Part shown: one piece after another, positions 16,917-25,223 of the stretch
Layout of the letters: each line of letters opens with the position of its first letter
Position numbering within the stretch: position 1 is the first letter of the stretch
DNA from: Sulfobacillus acidophilus DSM 10332
GTDB lineage: Bacteria > Bacillota > Sulfobacillia > Sulfobacillales > Sulfobacillaceae
DNA: 64,000 nt
NCBI GenBank assembly: GCA_000237975.1
Contig: CP003179.1
Location: 2,758,270 to 2,822,269, forward strand
Direction of reading: 5' to 3'
Made by a program: the position numbers and the translations under genes
The notes under the pieces: model-generated
What the model saw: only the letters and a program-made list of their open reading frames with translations
Told to the model about the DNA's origin: nothing
Database searches by the model: none

Positions 16917-17873
16917 TTGAAGTACTGTCAATTAAGGATTCCACGCCGACTCCAAGGCTATCTTATGGTCCTTTTGAGTGCGACGTTTTGGGGCGTTTCC
17001 GGAACCGCTGCCCAAAAACTTTTTGTCGTGGGCCATGTCCATCCCGGCTGGCTCGTTAGCATTCGTATGCTGGGATCGGGGGCGCTCCTTCTACTGGGAA
17101 GCGTCATGCGACAAGCGTCCACAAGCCTTCGACTGCTAAAACGGGCGGCCTGGGGTCCTCTCTTGGCCTTTGCGATAGTCGGTTTACTTGGCGTGCAATA
17201 CACCTATTTCGAAGCGATCCATACGGGCAATGCGGCCATGGCGACACTCCTCCAGTATATGGGCCCATCATTCATTGCCGTTTACGGCGCGCTGACAACC
17301 CGACGTTGGCCGTCACCGGTAGGCTTTGGTGCGCTACTATTAGCGTTAGGGGGTACTTTGCTGTTAGTCACAGGCGGTCACCTGGCCCATCTCGCCGTCC
17401 CGGCCACTGCGATCGTCTGGGGGTTATTATCCGCACTGTTCTTGGCCTTTTATACCATCTATCCGGTGCCACTCATCCGGCAATGGGGCTCGTTGCCGGT
17501 AGTCGGCTGGGGTATGGTCATCGGCGGCCTTGTCGCAGCCGGACTCACCCGATTTCCCGATGGCGGCCCCTCTCGTTGGACACCGAGCATATTGGGATTA
17601 GTATTGTTTGTCGTCCTCATCGGCACTTTATTAGCCTTTTTTCTCTATCTAGCCAGCTTAACCCGCCTTTCACCCACCGAGGCCAGCATTGCCGGCAGTG
17701 CCGAACCCATATCCGCCGTATTAGCCGCGACCCTCTGGCTTCATGTCCGCTTCACGTCAATGCAAATGGTAGGAGGGATGGCTATTGTGGCCGCCGTTGT
17801 CGTCGTTGCCTGGTTGCGCCCTTTCGAGCAGAGATCCTCCGCTTCCGCCGGTGCATCAGGCCGAGGCGGATGA
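16917..17873 (+). CDS. EamA/DMT family transporter
   Basis: This 318-residue membrane protein has ten predicted hydrophobic segments in two EamA repeats. The first repeat starts at GYLMVLLSATFWGVSG, and the second contains GTLLAFFLYLASLTRLSPTEASIAGSAEPISAV, the typical end of an EamA domain. Such proteins export amino acids or other metabolites; the substrate cannot be read from sequence. The TTG at 16917 is behind GGGAG with rather long spacing; ATG 16965 is an alternative that would trim the N-terminal basic stretch. The gene stands alone and converges with fumC. Confidence 0.85.
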   Translation: MKYCQLRIPRRLQGYLMVLLSATFWGVSGTAAQKLFVVGHVHPGWLVSIRMLGSGALLLLGSVMRQASTSLRLLKRAAWGPLLAFAIVGLLGVQYTYFEAIHTGNAAMATLLQYMGPSFIAVYGALTTRRWPSPVGFGALLLALGGTLLLVTGGHLAHLAVPATAIVWGLLSALFLAFYTIYPVPLIRQWGSLPVVGWGMVIGGLVAAGLTRFPDGGPSRWTPSILGLVLFVVLIGTLLAFFLYLASLTRLSPTEASIAGSAEPISAVLAATLWLHVRFTSMQMVGGMAIVAAVVVVAWLRPFEQRSSASAGASGRGG

Positions 17874-17946
17874 CATTCTTGTCATGGCGAACGTCGAGAA
17901 GGCCATCCCCACCATTTGGATAAATTACCGTTAAACACCCGCCACC

Positions 17947-17976
17947 AAAAAAGGACCGGCCCAAAAGGCCAGCCCC
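17947..17976 (-). terminator. Terminator after fumC
   Basis: On the minus strand GGCTGGCC-TTTTG-GGCCGGTCC forms a stem with two wobble pairs, followed by six T. It lies next to the fumC stop codon. Confidence 0.75.
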
Positions 17977-19371
17977 TTAACTTTCGGGATGCGTCATTTT
18001 TTCCAAATCCAGCGCTTCCGCCAGGGTTTTTTCATCCAATAGCTTTTGTTCACGCACAACTTGCCGCACCGTTTTACCCTCCGCATAGGCAGTTTTGGCG
18101 ACCACCGCCGCCTTGTCATAGCCAATGTAGGGATTAAGCGCTGTAGCAATGGCGGTGCTCAACTCGACATACCCGACGATGCGATCCCGATCGGCTTCCA
18201 GTCCGGCTAAAGCACGCTGATTGAACGCCATTAATCCGGTGGCCAAAATGTGAATTTCGTGCAAAAAGTTAAACGCTACCACCGGCATCATAACGTTGAG
18301 TTCCAGTTGGGCTCCACTGACCGCGTGTTGCACGGTCGTATCACACCCATACACTTGATAGCAAATCATGTTCATCATTTCCGCCATCACCGGGTTTACT
18401 TTACCGGGCATTATCGACGATCCCGGTTGCACGGCAGGCAGTTTTAATTCGGCCAATCCTGTGCGCGGCCCCGAGCTTAAAAGGCGGATATCGTTAGCGA
18501 TTTTCGCCACGGCCGTGGCCAATCCCCGAACCACGCCGGAGACCTCTAAGACGGCATCAAGATTTTGAATAAACGTAAACATGTTGGCCGGCAAATGAAA
18601 GGGCAATCCCGTTTTATCCGCCACGGCCCGAACCGCGCGCGTCTTATATTCCGGATGCGCGTTAATACCGGTCCCGACCGCGTTTCCGCCCAGCCCAATG
18701 GCATACAATTTCGTCACTTGGGTTTCCAAACTTTCCCGCCAATAAGTCAGCGCGCCAGCCCAGCCGCCAACCTCCTGTCCCAATCGCATCGGCACTGCAT
18801 CTTGCAGATGCGTCCGGCCCGACTTGACAATGCCCATCCACTCCTGGGCTTTTTGCTTGAGGGTGGCTTCCACCGTCTCTACCGCCGGTAGTAAATCATG
18901 AATAATCGCCTCGGCACCGGCAATATGAATGGCGACATGAATCGTATCGTTGGTGGATTGCGCCATATTGACATGGTCGTTGGGATGTACCAACGTGACG
19001 TCACCCCTCTGACCGCCTAATATTTCCGCGGCCCGATTGGCAATAACTTCATTGGCGTTCATGTTTTGGGACGTGCCGGCCCCGGCTTGATAGACATCCA
19101 CCACAAAATGATCGTCCCATTGACCCTGAATCACCTCGTCTGCGGCCGCCATAATCGCATCGGCTTTCGCCGCGTCTAAAGACCCGGTTTCCTTATTGGC
19201 CCGCGCCGCGGCCCACTTAATAATCCCCTGTGCCCGAATAAAGCGACGCGGCAGCTTAAGTCCGCTAATCGGAAAGTTTTCAATCGCACGCTGCGTCTGA
19301 GGTCCCCATAAGGCCGTTTGGGGAACCCGTACTTCTCCTAACGAGTCCCGACTCACCCGAAATTGGTCCAT
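17977..19371 (-). CDS. fumC: Class II fumarate hydratase
   Basis: This 464-residue enzyme converts fumarate to malate in the TCA cycle without an iron-sulfur cluster. The fumarase/aspartase signature GSSIMPGKVNP is at 317-327 with the catalytic serine at 318, and the partner histidine is H188 in GRTHLQDA. These positions coincide with the numbering of E. coli FumC. The full length and the C-terminal tail are intact. ATG 19371 gives the usual start; GGGAGGA upstream is somewhat distant. It is monocistronic with its own terminator. Confidence 0.96.
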   Translation of the reverse strand: MDQFRVSRDSLGEVRVPQTALWGPQTQRAIENFPISGLKLPRRFIRAQGIIKWAAARANKETGSLDAAKADAIMAAADEVIQGQWDDHFVVDVYQAGAGTSQNMNANEVIANRAAEILGGQRGDVTLVHPNDHVNMAQSTNDTIHVAIHIAGAEAIIHDLLPAVETVEATLKQKAQEWMGIVKSGRTHLQDAVPMRLGQEVGGWAGALTYWRESLETQVTKLYAIGLGGNAVGTGINAHPEYKTRAVRAVADKTGLPFHLPANMFTFIQNLDAVLEVSGVVRGLATAVAKIANDIRLLSSGPRTGLAELKLPAVQPGSSIMPGKVNPVMAEMMNMICYQVYGCDTTVQHAVSGAQLELNVMMPVVAFNFLHEIHILATGLMAFNQRALAGLEADRDRIVGYVELSTAIATALNPYIGYDKAAVVAKTAYAEGKTVRQVVREQKLLDEKTLAEALDLEKMTHPES

Positions 19372-19427
19372 GATATGTATGCTGTCCTCCCTCGGCTCAA
19401 ATCACCTTCAAATTGGATTCCCAGGAT

Positions 19428-19454
19428 ATTGTACACCTGACGGTTATGCCGTCA
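19428..19454 (-). promoter_or_regulatory. Possible fumC promoter with overlapping inverted repeat
   Basis: On the minus strand TACAAT (19433-19428), preceded by TG, is a plausible extended -10. TGACGG-CATAA-CCGTCA (19454-19438) is a perfect 6-bp inverted repeat placed over the spacer and -35 region, where a repressor or activator could bind. Confidence 0.35.
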
Positions 19455-19487
19455 TCAGAGGAATCTCGGGTAAGGTCCTCATGACGG

Positions 19488-19521
19488 GAAAAGCGAGCGG
19501 GAGACGCTTCCCGCTCGCTTA
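19488..19521 (-). terminator. Terminator of the ribokinase/ATPase/small-protein group
   Basis: On the minus strand AAGCGAGCGGGA and TCCCGCTCGCTT form a 12-bp stem followed by TTTT. It begins at the stop codon of the small gene at 19519. Confidence 0.75.
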
Positions 19522-19713
19522 AGGTTCCGTATGTCCCGTCCATTCCGGGCTGGGGCTAGGAGGATCCCGTCGGCTCAATGCCTGCGCTAACAGTTGACGG
19601 ACCACTTCCGACGGTGGGGTCTTGGTTTCACGCGCAATCCGCTGCACCTCGCGAATTTGCCAGGTGTAGAGATAATAATCGGCACGTTTCTGATCCGAGT
19701 GCTTGGCTTTCAT
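19519..19713 (-). CDS. Small basic protein, possibly ribbon-helix-helix-like
   Basis: This encodes 64 residues from ATG 19713, which follows AAGGGGTGAGAGG. The centre, YYLYTWQIREVQRIARETKTPPSEVVRQLLAQAL, reads like a strand followed by two helices with the SEVVRQLL pattern seen in CopG/Arc-type DNA-binding proteins. I do not recognise the family with certainty. It lies between the MalK-type ATPase and a terminator, so it may be last in that transcript. No toxin gene is adjacent, which argues against a simple antitoxin. Confidence 0.55.
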   Translation of the reverse strand: MKAKHSDQKRADYYLYTWQIREVQRIARETKTPPSEVVRQLLAQALSRRDPPSPSPEWTGHTEP

Positions 19714-19777
19714 CCTCTCACCCCTTTTACCCGACAAACGAATCGGGTGGGTTCAAGGTTACAGCTTGCCCAGGATT

Positions 19778-20878
19778 TTAGGAATTATTCAGCGATTTTT
19801 CGCTGGTCGGATCAAATGCGTGAATATGGTCCGGATCCCACTTGAGACCAACTCGATCCCCTACCTGTCCACGCCAATGATGGGGTGTACGGACCACGAC
19901 GGAGGTCCGCCCAACATCCACATAGACAATGTGTTCATGACCCATGGGCTCAATAAGCCGAATCGCCCCCCGCAGCGTAAGATCGCCGCTTTCCGTTTCG
20001 GCAACCAACGAGACGTCTTCCGGCCGCACGCCTAGAATCACTTCGGGGGCCGAAAGCCTCTCTAGGCGCGACGACCACGCCACCGGCAATCTCAGGATCT
20101 GGTCTTCCACCGACACCTGCCAATGGGCCGGCTCCCGACGGACCGAACCGCGAACCAAATTCATGGCCGGTGTCCCGACAAAAGTCGCCACAAAGGTATT
20201 GGCCGGGCGCTGGTAAATCCCTTCCGGCGTGTCAACCTGTTGTACCACCCCGTCCCGCATGACCACAATCCGAGTGCCCATGGTCATGGCCTCCGTTTGG
20301 TCGTGCGTGACATAGAGAATCGTCGCCCCCAATCGCTGATGCAGCCGTTTTAATTCCACTCGGGTTTGGGTACGAAGTTTGGCATCTAAATTGGATAACG
20401 GTTCGTCCATCAAAAAGGCTTTGGGTTCTCGCACAATAGCCCGTCCTAAGGCGACGCGCTGCCGCTGCCCTCCCGACAGTTCTTTCGGCCGCCGGGTTAA
20501 TAAATTTTCGAGCCCTAAAATGGCAGCCGCTTCTTTTACCCGGCGATCGATCTCCGGCTTCGGCACTTTATGCAATTTAAGGCCGAAAGCCATGTTTTCA
20601 TAAACCGTCATATGGGGATATAGCGCATAGTTTTGAAACACCATGGCAATGTCCCGATCTTTAGGGGGCAACTGGGTCACGTCACGGTCACCGATATACA
20701 CGGCCCCATCCGAAATTTCTTCCAAACCCGCTACCATGCGTAAGGTCGTGGTTTTCCCGCATCCGGAGGGGCCCAACAGGACCAAAAACTCCTGATCCTG
20801 GATATCTAAATTGACGTCCTGCACCGCGGTCACCGACCCAAACCGCTTGCTCACATGTTTGAGCGACACACTTGCCAT
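19778..20878 (-). CDS. MalK/MsmK/UgpC-type sugar ABC transporter ATPase
   Basis: This 366-residue ATPase has Walker A GPSGCGKTT (36-44), Q-loop, signature LSGGQ (134-138), Walker B FLMDEP (155-160) and a C-terminal TOBE/OB regulatory domain from about residue 240 (ILGVRPEDV). These are features of the shared energiser of carbohydrate ABC importers. ATG 20878 follows AAGGAAG. No permease or binding-protein genes are near, so it probably serves transporters encoded elsewhere, as MsmX does in Bacillus. It follows the ribokinase gene by 36 bases. Confidence 0.92.
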   Translation of the reverse strand: MASVSLKHVSKRFGSVTAVQDVNLDIQDQEFLVLLGPSGCGKTTTLRMVAGLEEISDGAVYIGDRDVTQLPPKDRDIAMVFQNYALYPHMTVYENMAFGLKLHKVPKPEIDRRVKEAAAILGLENLLTRRPKELSGGQRQRVALGRAIVREPKAFLMDEPLSNLDAKLRTQTRVELKRLHQRLGATILYVTHDQTEAMTMGTRIVVMRDGVVQQVDTPEGIYQRPANTFVATFVGTPAMNLVRGSVRREPAHWQVSVEDQILRLPVAWSSRLERLSAPEVILGVRPEDVSLVAETESGDLTLRGAIRLIEPMGHEHIVYVDVGRTSVVVRTPHHWRGQVGDRVGLKWDPDHIHAFDPTSEKSLNNS

Positions 20879-20914
20879 ACACACACTTCCTTTGCTCCAT
20901 TGCTGCTTTTCGGG

Positions 20915-21829
20915 CTATGCCGGCGAAAAAGTATTCCAAACCTCTTCCCAATAAGGATATGAAGGTTGCGCGCCATGCCGAGTCGTCGATAAGGCTGCGG
21001 CGTGATTGGCCCATCTTATCGCTTCGGCCAGTCCGTCCCCCGCTGCCAGGCGAGCGGCCAACGCCCCTTGAAAGGCATCTCCGGCACCGACCGCGTCAAT
21101 AGCCGCAACCGGCTCACCCGGCAAGTAAAAAAGGCCATGACCGGTGGCCCACACCACCCCTTGGTCGCCTAATTTCACCACGGCAACCTCCACGCCGCGG
21201 CTACGCAGTTGTCGAGCGGCTGCTTTGGCACTGCGGACATCGGTCACCGGATGGCCTATCAAGGTTTCGGCTTCAATCTGATTGGGCGTCATGACGTCCA
21301 CCTGAAAGAATGAGCGTGGCAACCGAGCTTCGGCCGGAGCCGGATCCAGCATCACACGAGCCTTGACGCCCTTCGCAATGCGAATCGCGCGTTCCACCAC
21401 ATCCAAGGGGATTTCACACTGGAGCAATAGCCAATCCTTGGGTTTTAACAGATGCGCCAATGCCTCCAACACATCCGCCCCAATCGCCGCATTGGCACCG
21501 GGAGCCACCGTAATGGCATTTTGCCCGGACGCTTCGACGGAAATTAAGGCTAATCCGGTGGAAGCCTCGCGCGTTACCCCGATATGCGATAAATCGACCC
21601 CATCTTGCCGGAGAAACTTCAACGCCTGCATGGCAAACGCGTCTTCCCCCACCATCCCCAACATGACGGTTTCCGCACCCATCCTGCGGGCGGCAAGAGC
21701 CTGATTAGCGCCTTTGCCGCCTGGGCTCATCGATAGGCTCTCGGCCAGCGCCGTTTCGCCGGGCCGCGGCACTTGGGCGACTTTTGCAATTAAATCCAGA
21801 TTAATACTGCCTAATACCACGACCGCCAA
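20915..21829 (-). CDS. rbsK: Ribokinase (PfkB family)
   Basis: This 304-residue sugar kinase would phosphorylate ribose to ribose-5-phosphate. The N-terminus has VLGSINLDL and the ribokinase glycine motif MSPGGKGANQALAARRMG. The C-terminal signature AIDAVGAGDAFQGALAARLA contains the catalytic aspartate (GAGD). The start is uncertain: TTG 21829 gives the longest form, whereas GTG 21820 has AGGA nine bases upstream. It lies between a CBS-domain gene and the sugar ABC ATPase gene, consistent with pentose use. Confidence 0.9.
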   Translation of the reverse strand: MAVVVLGSINLDLIAKVAQVPRPGETALAESLSMSPGGKGANQALAARRMGAETVMLGMVGEDAFAMQALKFLRQDGVDLSHIGVTREASTGLALISVEASGQNAITVAPGANAAIGADVLEALAHLLKPKDWLLLQCEIPLDVVERAIRIAKGVKARVMLDPAPAEARLPRSFFQVDVMTPNQIEAETLIGHPVTDVRSAKAAARQLRSRGVEVAVVKLGDQGVVWATGHGLFYLPGEPVAAIDAVGAGDAFQGALAARLAAGDGLAEAIRWANHAAALSTTRHGAQPSYPYWEEVWNTFSPA

Positions 21830-21915
21830 TCCTGTCGGTCACCGCCTTTCCTCTGCGGTTCGCCTGGGCCAGATCATTCGCCATCGCCTCGAATTTTTCC
21901 TGTTTTTTGACGACG

Positions 21916-22413
21916 TCAAGCATCGCCGCCGGGACCGGATTCCGCAGGTGTCGGACGGGGATCGTCCACATGAGAAACCAACCAGCGAACAATGTCGTTA
22001 CGGGTAATGACCCCGACGAGACGCGAGCCTTCCAGGACAAAAACCCGCCGAACGTTTTGACTCAGCATCAAATCGGCAATTTCCCCCACCGGCGTATCGG
22101 GAGAGACGGTGACCGCTCCCCGGCTCATCATTTTTTGCACCGGTAAAGACAACAGTTGATCGCGATCCTGGTAGACCGATTCGTCGATAATGACATGCGT
22201 CTGTCCGATGAGACTGTAATAGACTTTTTGGGCCCGTTGTTGAAATAGCCGCAGCACATCACCGCCGGTAATGGCGCCGACTAATCGACCTTTCGCATCG
22301 ACAACCGGTAATCCGCTGATGGTATGCCGCTTCAGTAGGGTGACGGCCTCGGCTATGGTGGCGGTTGACTGGATTTGAATAACCCGCGTGGTCATGAGAT
22401 CCCGTGCGATCAT
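21916..22413 (-). CDS. CBS-domain pair protein
   Basis: This 165-residue soluble protein consists of two CBS domains. The first contains MTTRVIQIQSTATIAEAVTLLKRHTISGLPVVD...GAITGGDVLRL and the second VSPDTPVGEIADLMLSQNVRRVFVLEGSRLVGVITRNDIVRWL. Stand-alone CBS pairs bind adenine nucleotides and act as energy or ligand sensors; the target here is unknown. ATG 22413 follows AAAGGAG. It is divergent from the MFS gene and about 86 bases ahead of ribokinase. Confidence 0.9.
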   Translation of the reverse strand: MIARDLMTTRVIQIQSTATIAEAVTLLKRHTISGLPVVDAKGRLVGAITGGDVLRLFQQRAQKVYYSLIGQTHVIIDESVYQDRDQLLSLPVQKMMSRGAVTVSPDTPVGEIADLMLSQNVRRVFVLEGSRLVGVITRNDIVRWLVSHVDDPRPTPAESGPGGDA

Positions 22414-22448
22414 GGCTATCGGCTCCTTTCGCCAAAAACGCCTTCCCG

Positions 22449-22477
22449 TTTTCAGTGTACTGCATTTCTGCTACACT
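22449..22477 (+). promoter_or_regulatory. Promoter of the MFS transporter gene
   Basis: TTTTCA (22449-22454), 17 bp, TACACT (22472-22477) with TGC directly before the -10. It is 36 bases upstream of the start codon. Confidence 0.5.
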
Positions 22478-22512
22478 GTGTGCGGCATTTCCGCAACGCA
22501 TAGGGAGGCAAC

Positions 22513-23706
22513 ATGAGTCGCGTGTGGGACCCGGAGATTCCCCGCCCGTTTTACGTTCTGATGGCGGGCCGGTTTATGAATTTAGTCGGGAATTCATTGG
22601 TGTTCCCCTTTATGACCATTTATCTCGCGACCCGATTGCATGCGAGCTTGGGCATCGTGGGACTGATTATGACGCTCTACGGAGCGAGCCAAGTCGCCGC
22701 CCAATTGCTCGGCGGCGTTTTAAGCGATACCTGGGGACGAAAACGCGTCATGATAACCGCGACGGTGCTGGGAGCACTTACGACCGTTGAAGTGGGCCTC
22801 GCTCATCACGCGGGGTTCCTGATTACCATGCTGATTCTCATGGGACTGACCGTCCCGCTCTTCCAACCGGCGTCGATGGCCATGGTCGGGGACTTGGTGC
22901 CCGAGTCTAAACTCAGCCATGCCTATAGCCTGATGCGCATGGCGTCGAATGCCGGCATTGTCATTGGACCGATGATCGGTGGATTTTTGGCGGATCGCTC
23001 GTTCGAAAGCATTTTTCTGTTAGATGCCCTCTCACTCGTCATTTTTTTCGTCATCATTGTGCGCTTCATCCCCGAAACTCGCCCGTCGGGCCCGCGCCCG
23101 CGTAATCCGGGAGGCATTCGGGACGTCTTGCGGGACCGGTCCTTTCTGCATTTTTCAGCCCTTTGGGGCCTTACCGGCATGGTGTATTCCCAGCTTTATC
23201 AAGTCGTCCCCGCCTATTTGCATGTGGACCTGCATTATCCCCCCAGCACCTTTGGTTACCTGGCTGCCGAAAATGCCCTCGGTGTCGTCTTGTTGCAGTG
23301 GCCGCTTACCCGCCTGACTCGCCCCTTGGGCTCGAGTAGCCAAATGGCGTTAGGGGTCCTCGCGTATGCCGGCGGCTTTTTACTCATGTTGCTCGGTCAT
23401 CGCCTCCTGGTATTTGCGGGAGCGGTGATGGTCATTACCATAGGGGAAAACATCATTAATCCGGCCGCCTCCACGTGGGTCGCCGAACGCGCCCCGGAAG
23501 CCCTGCGCGGCCGCTATATGGGGGTATTCGGGCTCGCCAATCGACTCGGTGCGGCGCTGGGACCTAGCTGGGGCGGCTGGTTATTGACGCTGGGGGCTGT
23601 TCCTTGGTTATTGTTAACGGGTCTGGAAGGCGGATTCTTGGCGTGGGGCTATCGGCGGTTTGGCCACGCTCGCCGGCAGCCGCTCCAACTACCGGCATCC
23701 CGGTAA
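22513..23706 (+). CDS. Major facilitator superfamily transporter
   Basis: This 397-residue protein has about twelve hydrophobic segments. The loop between segments 2 and 3 carries the MFS motif GGVLSDTWGRKRVM, and the N-terminal part RFMNLVGNSLVFPFMTIYL resembles drug or small-molecule exporters of the YttB/YitG type. The substrate cannot be assigned. ATG 22513 follows TAGGGAGG at ideal spacing. It ends three bases before the stop of the convergent YitT gene. Confidence 0.88.
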   Translation: MSRVWDPEIPRPFYVLMAGRFMNLVGNSLVFPFMTIYLATRLHASLGIVGLIMTLYGASQVAAQLLGGVLSDTWGRKRVMITATVLGALTTVEVGLAHHAGFLITMLILMGLTVPLFQPASMAMVGDLVPESKLSHAYSLMRMASNAGIVIGPMIGGFLADRSFESIFLLDALSLVIFFVIIVRFIPETRPSGPRPRNPGGIRDVLRDRSFLHFSALWGLTGMVYSQLYQVVPAYLHVDLHYPPSTFGYLAAENALGVVLLQWPLTRLTRPLGSSSQMALGVLAYAGGFLLMLLGHRLLVFAGAVMVITIGENIINPAASTWVAERAPEALRGRYMGVFGLANRLGAALGPSWGGWLLTLGAVPWLLLTGLEGGFLAWGYRRFGHARRQPLQLPASR

Positions 23707-23709
23707 CCG

Positions 23710-24558
23710 CTATTCCTCCAGCGGCGGGCTACGAAATCCTTCGCCCACCACTTCATGGACATTCGCCACGACAACAAAGGCTAAGGGATCGACGTCATAG
23801 ATGAGCTCTTTTAACCGGGTAACCTCCGAACGTAACACCACCACGTACAAAATGGGGCGTTTTTCTCCCGTATAGGCTCCCTCGGCCGCAATTCGCGTAA
23901 CACCGCGGCCGATTTCCGCCATGATCCGGTCGGCAATCACGTCCGCATGCCCGCTCACGATGGTAAAGGCGCGAGCAAACGCCGTGCCTTCTTGCACCAC
24001 GTCAATCGCCTGCGAGGAAATAAACAAGGCAATCAGGGAATACATGGCTTGCGTCGGATTAAAGACGACCCCAAACCCGGCGATAATGAAAAAATCGATC
24101 GTCATCATGGCCTGGCCCATACTGACCGGCAAAATATGCGAGAGAAATCGGGCAATCACATCGGTACCGCCCGTGGTGCCTTTGGCCCGAAACACCAAGC
24201 CCAACCCGGTTCCCGACAAGATCCCGCCATAAATCGTGGCCAGCAAGGGATTATGGGTTAGGGGATGGACCCGAATCACCCCGACCATGACCGAGAGTAA
24301 AATAGTGCCGGCCAGCGTCCGCACACCGACCCGCCCGCCCCACAATCGATGGCTTAACCACAACAAGGGGAGGTTAATGATGGTAAGGGTGACCCAAATC
24401 GGCACATGCAACAGGTATTGCAGAATAATTCCAATCCCGGACACGCCACCGTCCGAAATATGGTTCGGTGCGTAAAATCCGTTAATACCGGTCGCCGTAA
24501 TGGCCGTACCAATGATGATTTGGACATAAGGCATAATGGCTTTTCGCTTAATCGTCAT
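23710..24558 (-). CDS. YitT family membrane protein
   Basis: This 282-residue protein has five to six membrane segments (about 8-195) typical of the YitT family (IIGTAITATGINGFYAPNHISDGGVSGIGIILQYL; GTGLGLVFRAKGTTGGTDVIA). A cytoplasmic DUF2179 domain follows (from GVTRIAAEGAYTGEKRPILYVVV). Its function is not established; transport or membrane signalling has been suggested for the family. The ATG at 24558 overlaps the TGA of the DUF2993-like gene (ATGA), so it is the last gene of a secA-prfB transcript. Confidence 0.88.
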   Translation of the reverse strand: MTIKRKAIMPYVQIIIGTAITATGINGFYAPNHISDGGVSGIGIILQYLLHVPIWVTLTIINLPLLWLSHRLWGGRVGVRTLAGTILLSVMVGVIRVHPLTHNPLLATIYGGILSGTGLGLVFRAKGTTGGTDVIARFLSHILPVSMGQAMMTIDFFIIAGFGVVFNPTQAMYSLIALFISSQAIDVVQEGTAFARAFTIVSGHADVIADRIMAEIGRGVTRIAAEGAYTGEKRPILYVVVLRSEVTRLKELIYDVDPLAFVVVANVHEVVGEGFRSPPLEE

Positions 24559-25223
24559 GGGCTCCCCGCTTTAATTACGATGGTATTGGATGAGGTTTCG
24601 GTGACTTGATCAATCGCTAAGGGCAGGGGCAGCTTGAGATTCGCCAGATTCACTAATTGCATTTCCGTTAAAACGGGTAGATGAATGCCATCAATCTGGG
24701 TTGCTCGAAAGATCAGCTGCTCCTGATTGGGTGACACGAATAAATTGCCGGTGGCGGTCAAAGGAAAATATACCCCGCCTACGAGAATACGCCCTGATAC
24801 CGTAATGCCGGTAGGACGGATGGTGACCGACGGAGACGCTAACGTATTGCCTTGGGCTAGGACATGCGACAGGGCCGTACCGGACAAGGCCACTTGCAAA
24901 GAGACATGGCCTGGCCGTTTAATGTCGAGTTGATGATGGAGTAGTCCCGCAATCGACACCTGACCGTCGGCCCAATTCATCGTAACCCCTTGCACCGCCA
25001 CCCCGGCCAACGTGAGTTGACGGGCTTGAATATAGAGGTCTTGAAATCGGCCGGAGGCCAGCGTCCAAAAAGGAATGGCGGTGACTTCAACCGTGGGAGT
25101 GACTCCTCCGTCCACCTGGGCCAATTGGCGGGCCACCTGCTGACCGACCCAACGGGGTATCCCCCATTGTAAACCCGCCATGAGGAGCGCCAAGACCAAT
25201 AAGGCTTGCAGCACCCGGCTCAT
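24555..25223 (-). CDS. DUF2993 (LmeA-like) secreted or membrane-anchored protein
   Basis: This 222-residue protein has one N-terminal hydrophobic anchor (about 4-22) and a beta-rich extracytoplasmic domain. It contains segments typical of DUF2993 (ASGRFQDLYIQARQLTLAGVAVQGVTM; LSHVLAQ). Mycobacterial LmeA of this family is a lipoglycan mannosyltransferase-type factor; the role in Firmicutes is unknown. The start ATG overlaps the prfB stop by four bases and its stop overlaps the yitT start, so all three are co-translated. Confidence 0.75.
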   Translation of the reverse strand: MSRVLQALLVLALLMAGLQWGIPRWVGQQVARQLAQVDGGVTPTVEVTAIPFWTLASGRFQDLYIQARQLTLAGVAVQGVTMNWADGQVSIAGLLHHQLDIKRPGHVSLQVALSGTALSHVLAQGNTLASPSVTIRPTGITVSGRILVGGVYFPLTATGNLFVSPNQEQLIFRATQIDGIHLPVLTEMQLVNLANLKLPLPLAIDQVTETSSNTIVIKAGSP

